A DNA stretch of 64,000 nt from Dehalococcoidia bacterium (GTDB taxonomy: Bacteria > Chloroflexota > Dehalococcoidia > Lucifugimonadales > UBA3495): the NCBI GenBank assembly GCA_022823505.1, contig JAJEIA010000090.1, forward strand, positions 24,036 to 88,035, read 5' to 3'. Of this stretch, positions 34,800 through 45,100 are shown in pieces. Position numbers and translations under genes: made by a program. The notes beneath the pieces are model-generated. The model was not told where the DNA came from, ran no database searches, and saw nothing but the letters and a program-made list of their open reading frames with translations. How positions within the stretch are numbered: position 1 is the stretch's first letter; each line of letters starts with the position of its first letter.

Positions 34800-36200
34800 T
34801 CAGTAACCCTGCTGATACCACTCGCCGGTGGTGAGGTCGCGGTACACCGTGATCAACCTGCCTCCATCCGTCACCAGGCGCCAGTACCGCCGGCGCGCCG
34901 GCTCCGGCATCCACCACTCGGTATCCACCTCCCACAGGTCAACCACCTTCCGAACCGAATGCGCCTCGACTGCCCGGGGCACGCTTTGGGTCTCAGTGAC
35001 GGCCACGGCAGCGACCCGGCCCAGCGGAAGCAGCTCGGAACCCAGGGCCCACCGTCGCTCCGGCAGGGGAGATCCGAGAGCCAGCGCCACCGGACGGTCA
35101 ACCCCGTCAATCGTGGGGACGGCCACGCCCCGGCGTTCCGCCAGCCACAGGCCCATTTGCCGGCCGGTCAAACGGACCAGGCCGGACGCCGTGAGCGACA
35201 GGTCCGTCAACGCCGCGTCAGGCCAGCGACCGTGACCACGACCGTCCTGGGCGTTCAACGCAGCCAGCACGGCTGAAGCCAGACTGTCCGACGAGCCGGC
35301 GGGAGTGCGCAGCCGCCGGTCAAACTGCCAGACGCCGTTGGGCGAGAGCTCGCCTTCGATCGATACTTCGGTTATCCCTCTCCCCCGAAGGCCGGGAGTG
35401 TTCCAGATGCGTTCGGACAACAGGCGAACGCCCGCCTCCCAACCTGAAACCGTATCCACCGGAAATGGGAACTCCATGCGCTCGTGAAGCACCTCGGGTA
35501 ACGCGGCCGGAACCACCGGGTCGTCATCAATGCCCTGGGCCAGCTTCCAGGTTCGATATCCAACGACGCCCAGGAAATCCGCCAGGACGTGCGGCGCCAT
35601 CGCTGCCACGTCGCCCATGGTGGCGATGCCAAAGCCGCGCAACCGCGCCGCGGTCTCCGGGTCCAGCGGAAGCCACGACACCGGCCAGGCTGCCAGCCAT
35701 CGGGCAACGTTGCCCGGGGCGGTAAACCCCTTCCCCGGCTCGGCGCTGGCCGCCGCGCAGTACGAGGGCAACTTGCCCGACGCCAGTCCCAGCCGGGGTT
35801 GCAGACCGGCATCAATCGCAGACAGTATCGCCGACTCCAGACCGGACGCTCCGCCGTGCATGGCCGCCATCCCGGCCAGATCCAGATAGAAACGACCGTA
35901 ACCGTCCGGCTCCACTCGGTCCACAACCTGGAACAGCGAGAGCGTCAGATCATCGTTGAACGACGATAGATACTGGTCATCCACGGCCAGGACCACCGCC
36001 TCGGCGCACCAGGACAGGGCCTCGGTCAACGTCTGTCCGGCCCGAACGCCCCCGGCTTCCGGCGAGGCGTCCACCACCAGGCGACGGCCGGAGTTCCCGG
36101 TGGCCACAACCACGGGGCGGCCAGCCAGATCAGGCCGTCGCGCCAGTTCGGCCTTCACGGGAAAGTGCGTAACCAGCAGGCATCCGACTGCGGTGTCCAT
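34800..36200 (-). CDS. imuB: ImuB-like Y-family polymerase homologue
   Basis: This 466-residue DinB-like protein keeps the Y-family fold (VVATGNSGRRLVVDASPEAGGVRAGQTLTEA) but lacks the catalytic Asp at the start (LLVTHFP replaces the DxD region) and the SxDE acidic pair (FYLDLAG). This is the hallmark of ImuB, a non-catalytic scaffold that bridges DnaE2 to the clamp. A ~100-residue C-terminal extension is present. It is directly upstream of dnaE2. No imuA/imuA' or lexA gene is visible next to it. Confidence 0.9.
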   Translation of the reverse strand: MDTAVGCLLVTHFPVKAELARRPDLAGRPVVVATGNSGRRLVVDASPEAGGVRAGQTLTEALSWCAEAVVLAVDDQYLSSFNDDLTLSLFQVVDRVEPDGYGRFYLDLAGMAAMHGGASGLESAILSAIDAGLQPRLGLASGKLPSYCAAASAEPGKGFTAPGNVARWLAAWPVSWLPLDPETAARLRGFGIATMGDVAAMAPHVLADFLGVVGYRTWKLAQGIDDDPVVPAALPEVLHERMEFPFPVDTVSGWEAGVRLLSERIWNTPGLRGRGITEVSIEGELSPNGVWQFDRRLRTPAGSSDSLASAVLAALNAQDGRGHGRWPDAALTDLSLTASGLVRLTGRQMGLWLAERRGVAVPTIDGVDRPVALALGSPLPERRWALGSELLPLGRVAAVAVTETQSVPRAVEAHSVRKVVDLWEVDTEWWMPEPARRRYWRLVTDGGRLITVYRDLTTGEWYQQGY

Positions 36201-36251
36201 GCGTCACAAGATAACAGCACAGACGTTCTTATGGTGCGTCAGGGTGTCATG

Positions 36252-36296
36252 AAAAATCCCGCACGGGTCCCGGCCTGGCTCGTCGACACGTGCGGG
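36252..36296 (-). terminator. Terminator downstream of the HTH-membrane gene
   Basis: On the minus strand CCCGCACG and CGTGCGGG bracket a 23-nt loop, followed by ATTTTTC. It separates the HTH-membrane gene (stop 36381) from imuB on the same strand. It shares the CCCGCACGTG core with the terminator at 12.5 kb. Confidence 0.6.
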
Positions 36297-36380
36297 AAGC
36301 GCCGCACGAAGATCATCTGCAATGCCTACCGGGCCTGCAACAGGCCGCAACGGAGCGCCAGGAGAGCGCTCCGAGGCTCT

Positions 36381-37841
36381 TTATGCTGCCCGAGCGCTGT
36401 CCGGTCGGCTTCGAAAAAGCCTGGGGATAAAGAGGGATTTCACTTGCGGGGGCTGGGAAGGCCGCTCGGATGACCCCGGAGGGGAAAACTCCGAGATGAC
36501 AACAGCGGGCTGGGGACCGGTCCCACTGCCACGCCTGTAGATGGCAACGATGAGGTTGCCTCCAACAACGACCACTATGTAAACGAAGTTGGACAGCGCG
36601 ATCCAGATAAATCCGAGATGCAGCCTTTCCATCAACTCATCCTGGGAGTATCCCAGCGCAGCGAAATCAATATCCCAGGAATACAGGAGGTTGTGGTCCG
36701 GCTGGGGCAGCGAACTGGGCGCCAGGTAGAGCGTCAGGATGCCGGCGCCGCCCAGGGCGGACAGCACGATGATGGCCGTCACCACCGCCCAGAGCAGGAA
36801 CCTCAGGTCACGTTCTTTCGGTGTGACGGCCGGGTCGCGCAGCACCAACAGGGTGATAAACACGACGCCCAAAACGGGCAGAACGACCGTAAGGTGGATC
36901 CAGGACCCGACGTTGGAGATAACCATGACGCAACAGTAGACGAAAGCCAGCGGCAGAAGCGCAACCCAGGCCGCTCTCTGCGGAGCCTTTCTCTCGCTCC
37001 CTGCCTTGGAATACTGCCATTTCCACAAGAAATCGAACATCAGCCCTGCAACCAGAGCCAGAGCCAGGTTCACCATCAGGGCCAGCAGGCAGGGAATCGG
37101 CGTGCCGGCGAAGTCGGCGATGGTGTAGAGGCCGTAGTTGTCCATGCGGATCAGGGGCATCTGCAACAAGGGGGTGCTCAGGAGGAAAAACAGCGACACG
37201 AAGAAGAACTCGCGTAGCTGATCCCCCTTGCGCATACGCAGAAAACCCTGGGTCAGAACCAGCCACATCACGACGGCCATGAAGAAGGTCAGTATCCAGT
37301 CTGCGGTCCAGCCAAGGGATGACAGGGCGTACCCGCCGCCGGCAACGCACAGGCCCGGCAACAGGAAGCGCGAGAGGCAGAAACGGATGGCGCCGGAGAG
37401 ATTGGATGAAGTGGCCAATCTGTCCCCGGCCGGAGGAGCGGCAACTCCCACATTCGCCAGCTCATCCCCAGGGTCGCCGGCAACGGCAACGCTGGAACTT
37501 CCCGAAGAAACCGCCTGCTGAAGGTCACCGGCCCGCTCGTGGCCGTCCAGGCCCGCCAGGGTTATCAACCCTTCGACCTCCACCGACGAGAGTTCGAGGG
37601 CTTTGCCAAAGGCAGCCAGCCGTTGCCTGGTGGGGCGCGTTGCACCAGATTCCCAGCGGGACACGGTGCTGTGGCTGTACCGTTCCCCGTACTGACCGTC
37701 AACGTCCGCCATGCGGCCGAGCAACTCTTCCTGAGTAAGACCCTTGCGGCCGTCCGGGTGTGAGAAGGACTCGCGGTAGGCCCGCATCAGCATGCCCACC
37801 TGGGCAGCTCTCAACCGGCGGTCCTCGCGTTCCAGTCCCAT
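36381..37841 (-). CDS. XRE-type HTH protein with C-terminal membrane domain
   Basis: This is a 486-residue fusion. Residues ~10-95 form a helix-turn-helix of the XRE/Cro type (KGLTQEELLGRMA and YSHSTVSRWESGATRPTRQRLAAFGKALEL). A linker to ~150 is Ala/Ser/Gly-rich, and the remainder has about eight hydrophobic helices. This resembles membrane-tethered transcription regulators that sense a membrane signal, but I do not recognise the membrane family. It is divergent from the 38024 gene across 182 nt with a clear palindrome, so it probably controls itself or that gene. Confidence 0.85.
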   Translation of the reverse strand: MGLEREDRRLRAAQVGMLMRAYRESFSHPDGRKGLTQEELLGRMADVDGQYGERYSHSTVSRWESGATRPTRQRLAAFGKALELSSVEVEGLITLAGLDGHERAGDLQQAVSSGSSSVAVAGDPGDELANVGVAAPPAGDRLATSSNLSGAIRFCLSRFLLPGLCVAGGGYALSSLGWTADWILTFFMAVVMWLVLTQGFLRMRKGDQLREFFFVSLFFLLSTPLLQMPLIRMDNYGLYTIADFAGTPIPCLLALMVNLALALVAGLMFDFLWKWQYSKAGSERKAPQRAAWVALLPLAFVYCCVMVISNVGSWIHLTVVLPVLGVVFITLLVLRDPAVTPKERDLRFLLWAVVTAIIVLSALGGAGILTLYLAPSSLPQPDHNLLYSWDIDFAALGYSQDELMERLHLGFIWIALSNFVYIVVVVGGNLIVAIYRRGSGTGPQPAVVISEFSPPGSSERPSQPPQVKSLFIPRLFRSRPDSARAA

Positions 37842-37867
37842 GTTTTCTGCACGCTATGACAGTGACA

Positions 37868-37889
37868 TGTGCAATTTGGCTTTTGCACA
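37868..37889. promoter_or_regulatory. Palindromic candidate operator between divergent genes
   Basis: TGTGCAA-N8-TTGCACA is a perfect 7-bp inverted repeat with one-helical-turn geometry, 27 nt upstream of the HTH-membrane gene and 135 nt upstream of the divergent gene. Such spacing suits a dimeric HTH regulator. Confidence 0.5.
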
Positions 37890-38023
37890 GACTTTCGGCA
37901 ATCTCGTGCTTATTATCCCGCACGGCCCAATTAGTGGCAAGCCAGAGTTATAGGATGTTCACACCATGATCGTGCAACATCAAGCCATTACTTTGCTCAT
38001 TCCAAACACTTTTTGACGAAGTC

Positions 38024-39067
38024 ATGCAATTTCACCTTATGAAACATCAAAACGCGTCGCACAGAGAACTAATTTTCATTCGCTTGCTCTGGGTTCATAT
38101 CGCCATTGCTGTGTTGGCGGCACTGGTTTTCTGGCTATGGAATGGATCTCCGGCAGAATCCAGTGAGGCCGGCGTCGGCGCCGTAACCGTTTGGGACCTG
38201 GCCGAGCCGAGGGATTTTGCCACCTCCCAGAGCGACGATACCACGGCCTTTCGGGAAGAGGACGCAGGCTTTTCCGCACATCACCGGGTACCCGACCACT
38301 TTGAGACAGATGGGGACAATGACCTTCGGCCGCGACTCAATGTGTTGGCCATCACCAATGCCCTGCTGGACGACCCGGACGAATCGAACGGCAACCGCCA
38401 GGCGGCCGGCCGACACGTGGATTCCGGGGGCAATTTCGGCATAGTTGAGTTGCCGATGTCCGTGGCGCGGAGCCTCGGCAGCGTGGTGCCACCCAGGACC
38501 GTCACGGTCTACTACGATGATCGAGGATGGGTCGTGGCCTACCTGCCGGCCGACGCTCCGGCCGCCGGCATCTGGCGGTACGACCAGCTGGAACGGGATG
38601 CCAACGATTTGGAACAGAACCTGCTGGTGCTGGCCATCAACGAAGTGCTGGCGGTTGCCCGGGAGGACATTCCGGAAATCGTCGATGCAGACGAAGACAC
38701 GGTTGGCTATTACCACTGGCAGCATCCGGAGCACAATTCCTTCTTGTTGTTCAGACATGAGTCCAGCGAAGAAACCTCCGACCCGGTCAGGTTCGTGGTA
38801 CCGCCAACCATCGAAAACATCCTGGCCTCAGCAGCGGTTTTGCTCACAAGTGTCCCACCACAGAATCAGTCCCCGGCCACCGCGGGATTGATGGTGGACG
38901 GCAATGCGGCCGTCACGGTCCGGCTGCCGGACCGGTTCGCTGTGTCCGGGTTTGCATTGGAACGTACCGACGACGCCACCCGGCTCTACGAGGTTGCCAT
39001 CGTCGTTGATGCCGATACGACCGCGACCGGTGCGGTCATGTTGGTGTACACCAAGCCGAGCTCCTGA
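38024..39067 (+). CDS. Membrane-anchored protein of unknown function
   Basis: This 347-residue protein has a short cytoplasmic start, one N-terminal helix at ~22-42 (LLWVHIAIAVLAALVFWLW) and an extracytoplasmic region rich in Asp/Glu/Ala. No cysteines or catalytic motifs stand out. The exported part appears to be mixed alpha/beta with two halves, and I do not recognise a family. It is 39 nt upstream of the CARDB giant on the same strand, so the two are likely co-expressed and both exposed outside. No strong ribosome-binding site precedes ATG 38024; ATG 38039 is an alternative. Confidence 0.75.
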   Translation: MQFHLMKHQNASHRELIFIRLLWVHIAIAVLAALVFWLWNGSPAESSEAGVGAVTVWDLAEPRDFATSQSDDTTAFREEDAGFSAHHRVPDHFETDGDNDLRPRLNVLAITNALLDDPDESNGNRQAAGRHVDSGGNFGIVELPMSVARSLGSVVPPRTVTVYYDDRGWVVAYLPADAPAAGIWRYDQLERDANDLEQNLLVLAINEVLAVAREDIPEIVDADEDTVGYYHWQHPEHNSFLLFRHESSEETSDPVRFVVPPTIENILASAAVLLTSVPPQNQSPATAGLMVDGNAAVTVRLPDRFAVSGFALERTDDATRLYEVAIVVDADTTATGAVMLVYTKPSS

Positions 39068-39106
39068 CGCTGAAGGTCCGACCCGCGATTACCCGCATTG
39101 GGTTCG

Positions 39107-42100
39107 ATGGTGCGCGCTTCCCGCCCGGCAGCCTTGATCCTGGCCGCGCTGATCGGTTGCGTGGTGTTGGTGACCTCCTGGTCTGATCCCGCCAGCCTGA
39201 CCTCCCTGCGCCACGCTGACATTGCGGAGGGCGCGCCCGCGCAGCAGTCTTGCGTCGAGGACGTCGGCGTCGTGGTTAATGGAGTGTGGGAAGGCTTCAC
39301 CTACACGTTGGCCGACCCTCCCGACTACTCCGAAGGCGACGCCATCTGGATCGCTTATACCGTGACCAACAGTAGCTGCGACGATGTTACCGTCACCGTG
39401 GCCCTGACGGGATCCAAAAGCAAGGCGACAATTCACGACGCCGATGGCTCCACTGCGCCTTGTGCGGACGGGTGCACCATCTCATCGGGGTCTGACGAAT
39501 ACGGAACCGTTCAATGGGATCTGGGCAAGCACCCCAACGCCACCGGCGAAAAGGTTGTCGCAACCATAACAATCGACGCACCGTCGGACTTCAGTGACTC
39601 GAATATCAGCAATAACAGCGCTACCTCGTCTGCGGCCATAAACATTGTCAATGAAGTGTCGACGGCAGACATCGGCGTCAAATCGGTCACGGCGTCCCGG
39701 ACGGCGGCGCCAATCGGAGACGACATCGATTTCACCGTGACCATCAGAAATGACGGCGACGCGGAGGCTGACGCCACGGTCACCCTCGACCACGGCGCTG
39801 ACACGGACGAACTGGATTCAGCCTCCGTTTCCGATCTCGCCGCCGGTGCAGAAAGCACCGTGACCCTCTCCTGGGACACTGACGGCGCAACGGCGGGAGT
39901 ACACAGTCTGCGCGTACTGGCCGCAACCGAAGGAGACGGCAACTCGAGCAATGACAGCAAGACGGTCACTGTGACCCTCCGCACGCCCTCCACGGACGTC
40001 GCAGTCGCCGGAGTCAAGGCATCGGCGACCGTAGCGATAATTGGGGATGCGGTGGACTTCACCGTTTCACTCAAGAATGACGGCGACCTCGCGATTGCTC
40101 CCTCCGTTTCGTTATACAAAGGCGAAGATACGGAAGCGGTGGGCTCCGCCACCGCAGCGACGATCGCGGCAGGAGGGACGGATGCCGTCACCATCTCGTG
40201 GGATACCGACGGTGCGGAAGCCGGGACGTACAGTCTGCGTGCGGTTGCCACGGTTGCTGGCGACGACGACTCAAGCAACGACAGCGCGACTGCGTCGCTC
40301 ACCCTGCATGACCCGGTGGACGTGGAGCTGAAATTGACCAACCCCATCGCATCGTCGGTGATCAGGGGAAGCTCTGTAAATGTGCCGTTCACCGTGACAA
40401 ATAATGGCGACAACGACGCACAGGACACATTAATCAGTTTGTACGTCACCGAAGACGACAACAATCAGACTGCATCAGAGGAACCCGCGGCGACCGCAAG
40501 CGTAGCGGCCCTGACCGTCGGCGAAACGTCATCGGGCGTGCTGGCGTGGGACACGACTGACGCGAATGTCGGCGACTATAACCTATTGCTGGCGGCAACC
40601 ACCGATGGCGATACGGATCAAACGAACAACTCAGTCTCGGCAACCATCGAAATACGTAACTGGTTGGCGCTCCGGAACGTCGCTCCGCAAATTGCCGTCG
40701 CGATATTCGGGGAGACGGTCGAGTTCGCAGCGCAAGTCGAAAACGTCGGGCCGGAAGAACTGACCAACCTGACGGTTGGCTTGTACGAATCCCTGGTTTC
40801 CACCCCGCTCGGCCTCGCGCCGATTGATTCCATAATCGCCGGCGCTACGGCCAACGTGGCTATTCAGTGGGACACGGCTGGTCGGGACCCGGGACTGGTC
40901 GAACTGTTCGTGCTCGCCCGGGCGCACGGACAGTCTCCCGATCGAGACGACAGCCAGTCGGTCAATGTGACTATTCGCAACCCCATCGCGTTGTTGTCAG
41001 CGAGCCCGGCGTCGAGTGACAACGTGGCCGGGTTGCCCGTAACGATCAACGCCAGAGTCCTCAACGAGAGCCACGCCGAGGTCACCGACGTAACGGTGGA
41101 CCTGTTTGTCGGGGATTCTGAGACGGCGGACGATACCACAACGATCGAGTCGATCGCGGCTGGCGAAACCGTGGAGAGCAGCCTGACGTGGGATGCCGAC
41201 GACGCCGAACCCGGTGAGCACCGTCTGAAGGTCGTCGCCAGCTTGCCGGACCACAACGGGGATGCCAACGATACGGCATCGCTTGCGGTGACCCTCCGTG
41301 CGCCGGCGCTGAACGTGGCGCTCACGGCAGCGACGATCAATCGCAGCGTGGCCGCCATCGGTCAAACTCTGGACACGGTTGCCACGATCACCAACCGCGG
41401 TGAGGTTCCCGTTGCGGCGCCGGTGAGCCTGTACCTGGTCGGAGCGTTGCAGCAGACGACGGCTGCGGCAACAGGAACTTCTTCCCTCATCGAACCCGGG
41501 TCCAGCGAAAGCGTCACGCTGCAATGGGACACCACCGGAGAGAGCGCCGGGTCCCATAGCCTGAAAATGGTCGTGGAGCTTCCCGGTGACACCACCACCG
41601 ACGATAACGAAGTACTTCTGGAGGCCAAGCTCTTCCCGTCGGCTTTCGACAGTGCTTATGGAGTCGAAGAATGTGTTGACGATGTCCGCATCAAAGTGAC
41701 CGACATCAGGGACCTGAGTGGTCAAGCGCGATCTCCTTCCGACTACCAGGTCGGCGAGCGATTGAAAGCCTTCTACCGGGTCTACAATTTCAGCTGCGAA
41801 ACGGACGTCACGCTTTCTTTGGCGATGAGCGGGCCCCAGGGCCACCCGATCAGCGATGCCTCGGCCCTCTGTTTTGCGAACTGCGTCGTTCCTTTTGGCG
41901 GCAAGGCAGAGGACGATACCGCGTGGACCATCCCGACGCTGCCGGCTCTGGCCGATCAGCCCATCGAGGCCGGGGTAACCATCGTAGGTCCGAGCGACTT
42001 CGTGGACACCGACGAAACCAACAACTCCAACTCGTCAACGGACCGGATCAACATCGTGCATCCCGAGGACGTTGTTGTGCGGCTCGAGGAACAGGCCGGT

Positions 42101-45100
42101 AACAAGGTCAGCACAGGTCGATTTTTGACGGAGCCGGATTTCGGGGAGGCGGACGTGCGGCTGGTGTCGGTTCAGCCGGTACTGACTAACCTGCCGTTCG
42201 CCGCCGAAACCATCGAGGTTGTCGTTGAGGTGGCCAATGACGGGCCGGCAGCCGAACCTGCCAGCCTGGTGTTCGACCTGGTATCGCGGGACGGAACAGA
42301 ACCGCAACCGCTGTTCCGCCATACGATGGTCATACCGGCTGGCCGGACGGACACCGAAACCCTTGAAGTGCCGCTGCGGGATGTACTGCCCGGCGTCCAT
42401 ACCGTCGAAGTCCTGCTTGCGGCGGCGGTCGACCGGTCCCTGGAAAACAACGCTGCACTCTTTGAGTTCGCCCGCATGAGCCCGATGGTCGAGGTTGAGA
42501 TGTCGGACATCTCCATTTCGCCTGAGGTGCTGGTGCTGGGCGACGACGCCAGCGTATCCCTGGCGATACATAACAGAAGCGAGGTGGCCCTTCCGCTGAC
42601 GTTGGATTTGTACGTGGGGGACGAATCGGAGCCAGCCGTCACAAAATTCCTCGCCGAGTTGGCTCCGGGCGGTCAATCACAAGCGCAGATCGACTGGCGA
42701 GTCCCGTCCTCAACCGGGATGCTGGGGCAACGCACGCTGAGGTTGGCGGTGTCCGCGCCGGACTTCGGCCTCGTCGCCGTCAGCAATCCGGAAATCACGG
42801 TCCACATTGACGCCGAAATCGTGAACATCGGCGCAACCCCGGCGGACACGGCCATGCAGGGCGAAGAGGTTGTGGTCGAGGTTGAGGTGCGGAACAACGG
42901 GCCGGCCACCGTCAACGTACCGGTAACCCTGAACTTCCCGTCCGAGACCAAGAGCCCCCAGACCCGCCGCCCTCCGGTTCCCGCCGGGTCGACCGAAACC
43001 ACGCGTTTCTCCTGGAAGACCCGAGACTACGCCGTGGGCGATCACACGCTGACCCTGACGCTGCCCGAACAGCACAACATCGCCGCCGGCGCCACATCAA
43101 CCGATCTGCCGTTCCAGCTCACGCCTTTGACCATCACCGCCACCATTGTCGACGTGGCCGTGGTTCCGCAGACCCCTTCGGTTGGCGAACCGGTCGCGAT
43201 CACGGTGACGGTGCGCAACGACGGGCCGGTCGCCGCCAATATCCCGGTCACTCTCCATTTCCCGTCAGCCGACAAGCGGCCGGTGACCAGACACCCGCGC
43301 GTGGATGCGGGCCAAACTGGAGCGGCGACGTTCGAATGGCTGACCGGCAACTACCGAGCAGGCATTCACCGGTTCCTTGTCGAGCTCGATGCGGTCGGCG
43401 ATCCTTTTCAGCGTTTCGCGGTGGACCTGTTGCCGGCCATAGAAAACGTTTCGATTGTAGCCATGGGCACATACCCGGCGGAAACCGCAATGGTGGGCGA
43501 ACCGGTGGAGGTCTGGGTTGAGGTGCGCAACGACGGGCCGGTCACCCTGAACGTTCCGGTCGGGTTGACGTTTCCATCCGCTGGCAAGCGCCCGGGGGTA
43601 CAATCACCGCGGGTGGGGCCGGGTGAAACAGCAACAGTCTTTTTCGAGTGGAAGACTTCGAACTACGAGCCCGGCATGCACACTTTGCGGGCAACGATCC
43701 TGCTCGACAACAACGTTACATTCGGGCAAACCTCCGGGGAACTCCGGTTTGTACTCACCCCTTTGGTCATATATGCCACAATTTTGGACGTGTCGGTGAG
43801 TCCCGAAACCCCACGAGTCGGTGAGCCGGTCACCATCACCGTGGCCATACGCAACGACGGCCGGATCCCCACCATCATCCCCGTAACTGTGCATTTCCCT
43901 TCCGACGAAAAACAGCCCGAAACCCGAAAGCCTCGGTTGGCGCCCGGAGAAGTTGGCACGGCCGCCTTCACGTGGCGCACCGGCCACTACGAACCGGGGA
44001 TGCACGAATTGCGGATGGACGTGCCAAGTGATCCGCCAATATCGCACCGCTTCACGGTCGAATTACTCCCGCCCGTCGTCGACGTCGCCATCGTGGGCAT
44101 GGGCTCCGTCCCCAGCGAGATGGCAGTTCAGGGCGAGGAGGTGAATATCTGGGTCGACGTGATCAACAACGGCCCGTCAGCCCTGAACGTCCCGGTGCAG
44201 CTGACTTTCCCGTCGGACGAGAAGCAGGCGGAGCGCCGGAGCCCGCGGATCGAACCGGGTGAGATCGAGCGCGTGGAGTTTACGTGGAAGACCGCCAACT
44301 ACGACGTCGGCGACTACCTGCTCACGGCAACCCTGTTGGCGGACTACAACATCACGGAGCTGGACACGTCGGCAACAATTCAGATCGCACTGGTTCCCGC
44401 CCAATTGATGGCGTCCATCCTGGATATTTCGTGGAGCCCCGGGTCCCCGGTGGTGGGCGAACCGGTGCGCATCACGGTAACGGTTCGCAACGATGGGATC
44501 ATCGCGGCCAACATACCAGTCACCCTGCACTTCCCTTCCGGGGACAGGCAACCGGAAACGCGGCGTCCTCGCGTGGCGCCCGGAGAAGTTGGCACAGCCG
44601 CCTTCACGTGGCGCACCGGCCGCTACGAGCCTGGCGACCATGTGTTCCGGGTACAGATCCCCGGCGTGGCCGGTGCGGCAAGAACGTTCGAGATAGAACT
44701 GCGGCCGCCCGAGGTCGATTTTGCCGTTGCCGATTTCCTGGCGCCGGACCCGCTGCACCCGTTCGTCAAGGGCGATTGGGTCGAAATGACCGTCGTCGTA
44801 CAGAACCGGGGGCAGTACGCCGGCCGGGGCGCGGTCTACCTGGTGAACGCAGCCAATCACGTCACGATGTACGAACAAAGCGCAAGCCTGGAGCCGGGCG
44901 AATCCAGGAACGTTGAGTTCACCTGGAAGACACTGCGGTACCCGGTGGGCGGTTACGAATTACTGGCTCGCGTCGACGCAGAGCATGACACCGACCCTGA
45001 CAACGATGAGTCGGATCGGGCACGAGTTCACCTGCTGACCGACCGCGATATCACGGTCGGATTTGGCAGCGACCGCCTCCCGGTGATCTTTGCGGAGCCG

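Noticed and set aside
36217-36228. Possible LexA-type box (GAAC-N4-GTGC on the minus strand) upstream of imuB
   Set aside because: One mismatch to GAAC-N4-GTTC and only one site; too weak to call without the LexA consensus of this lineage.
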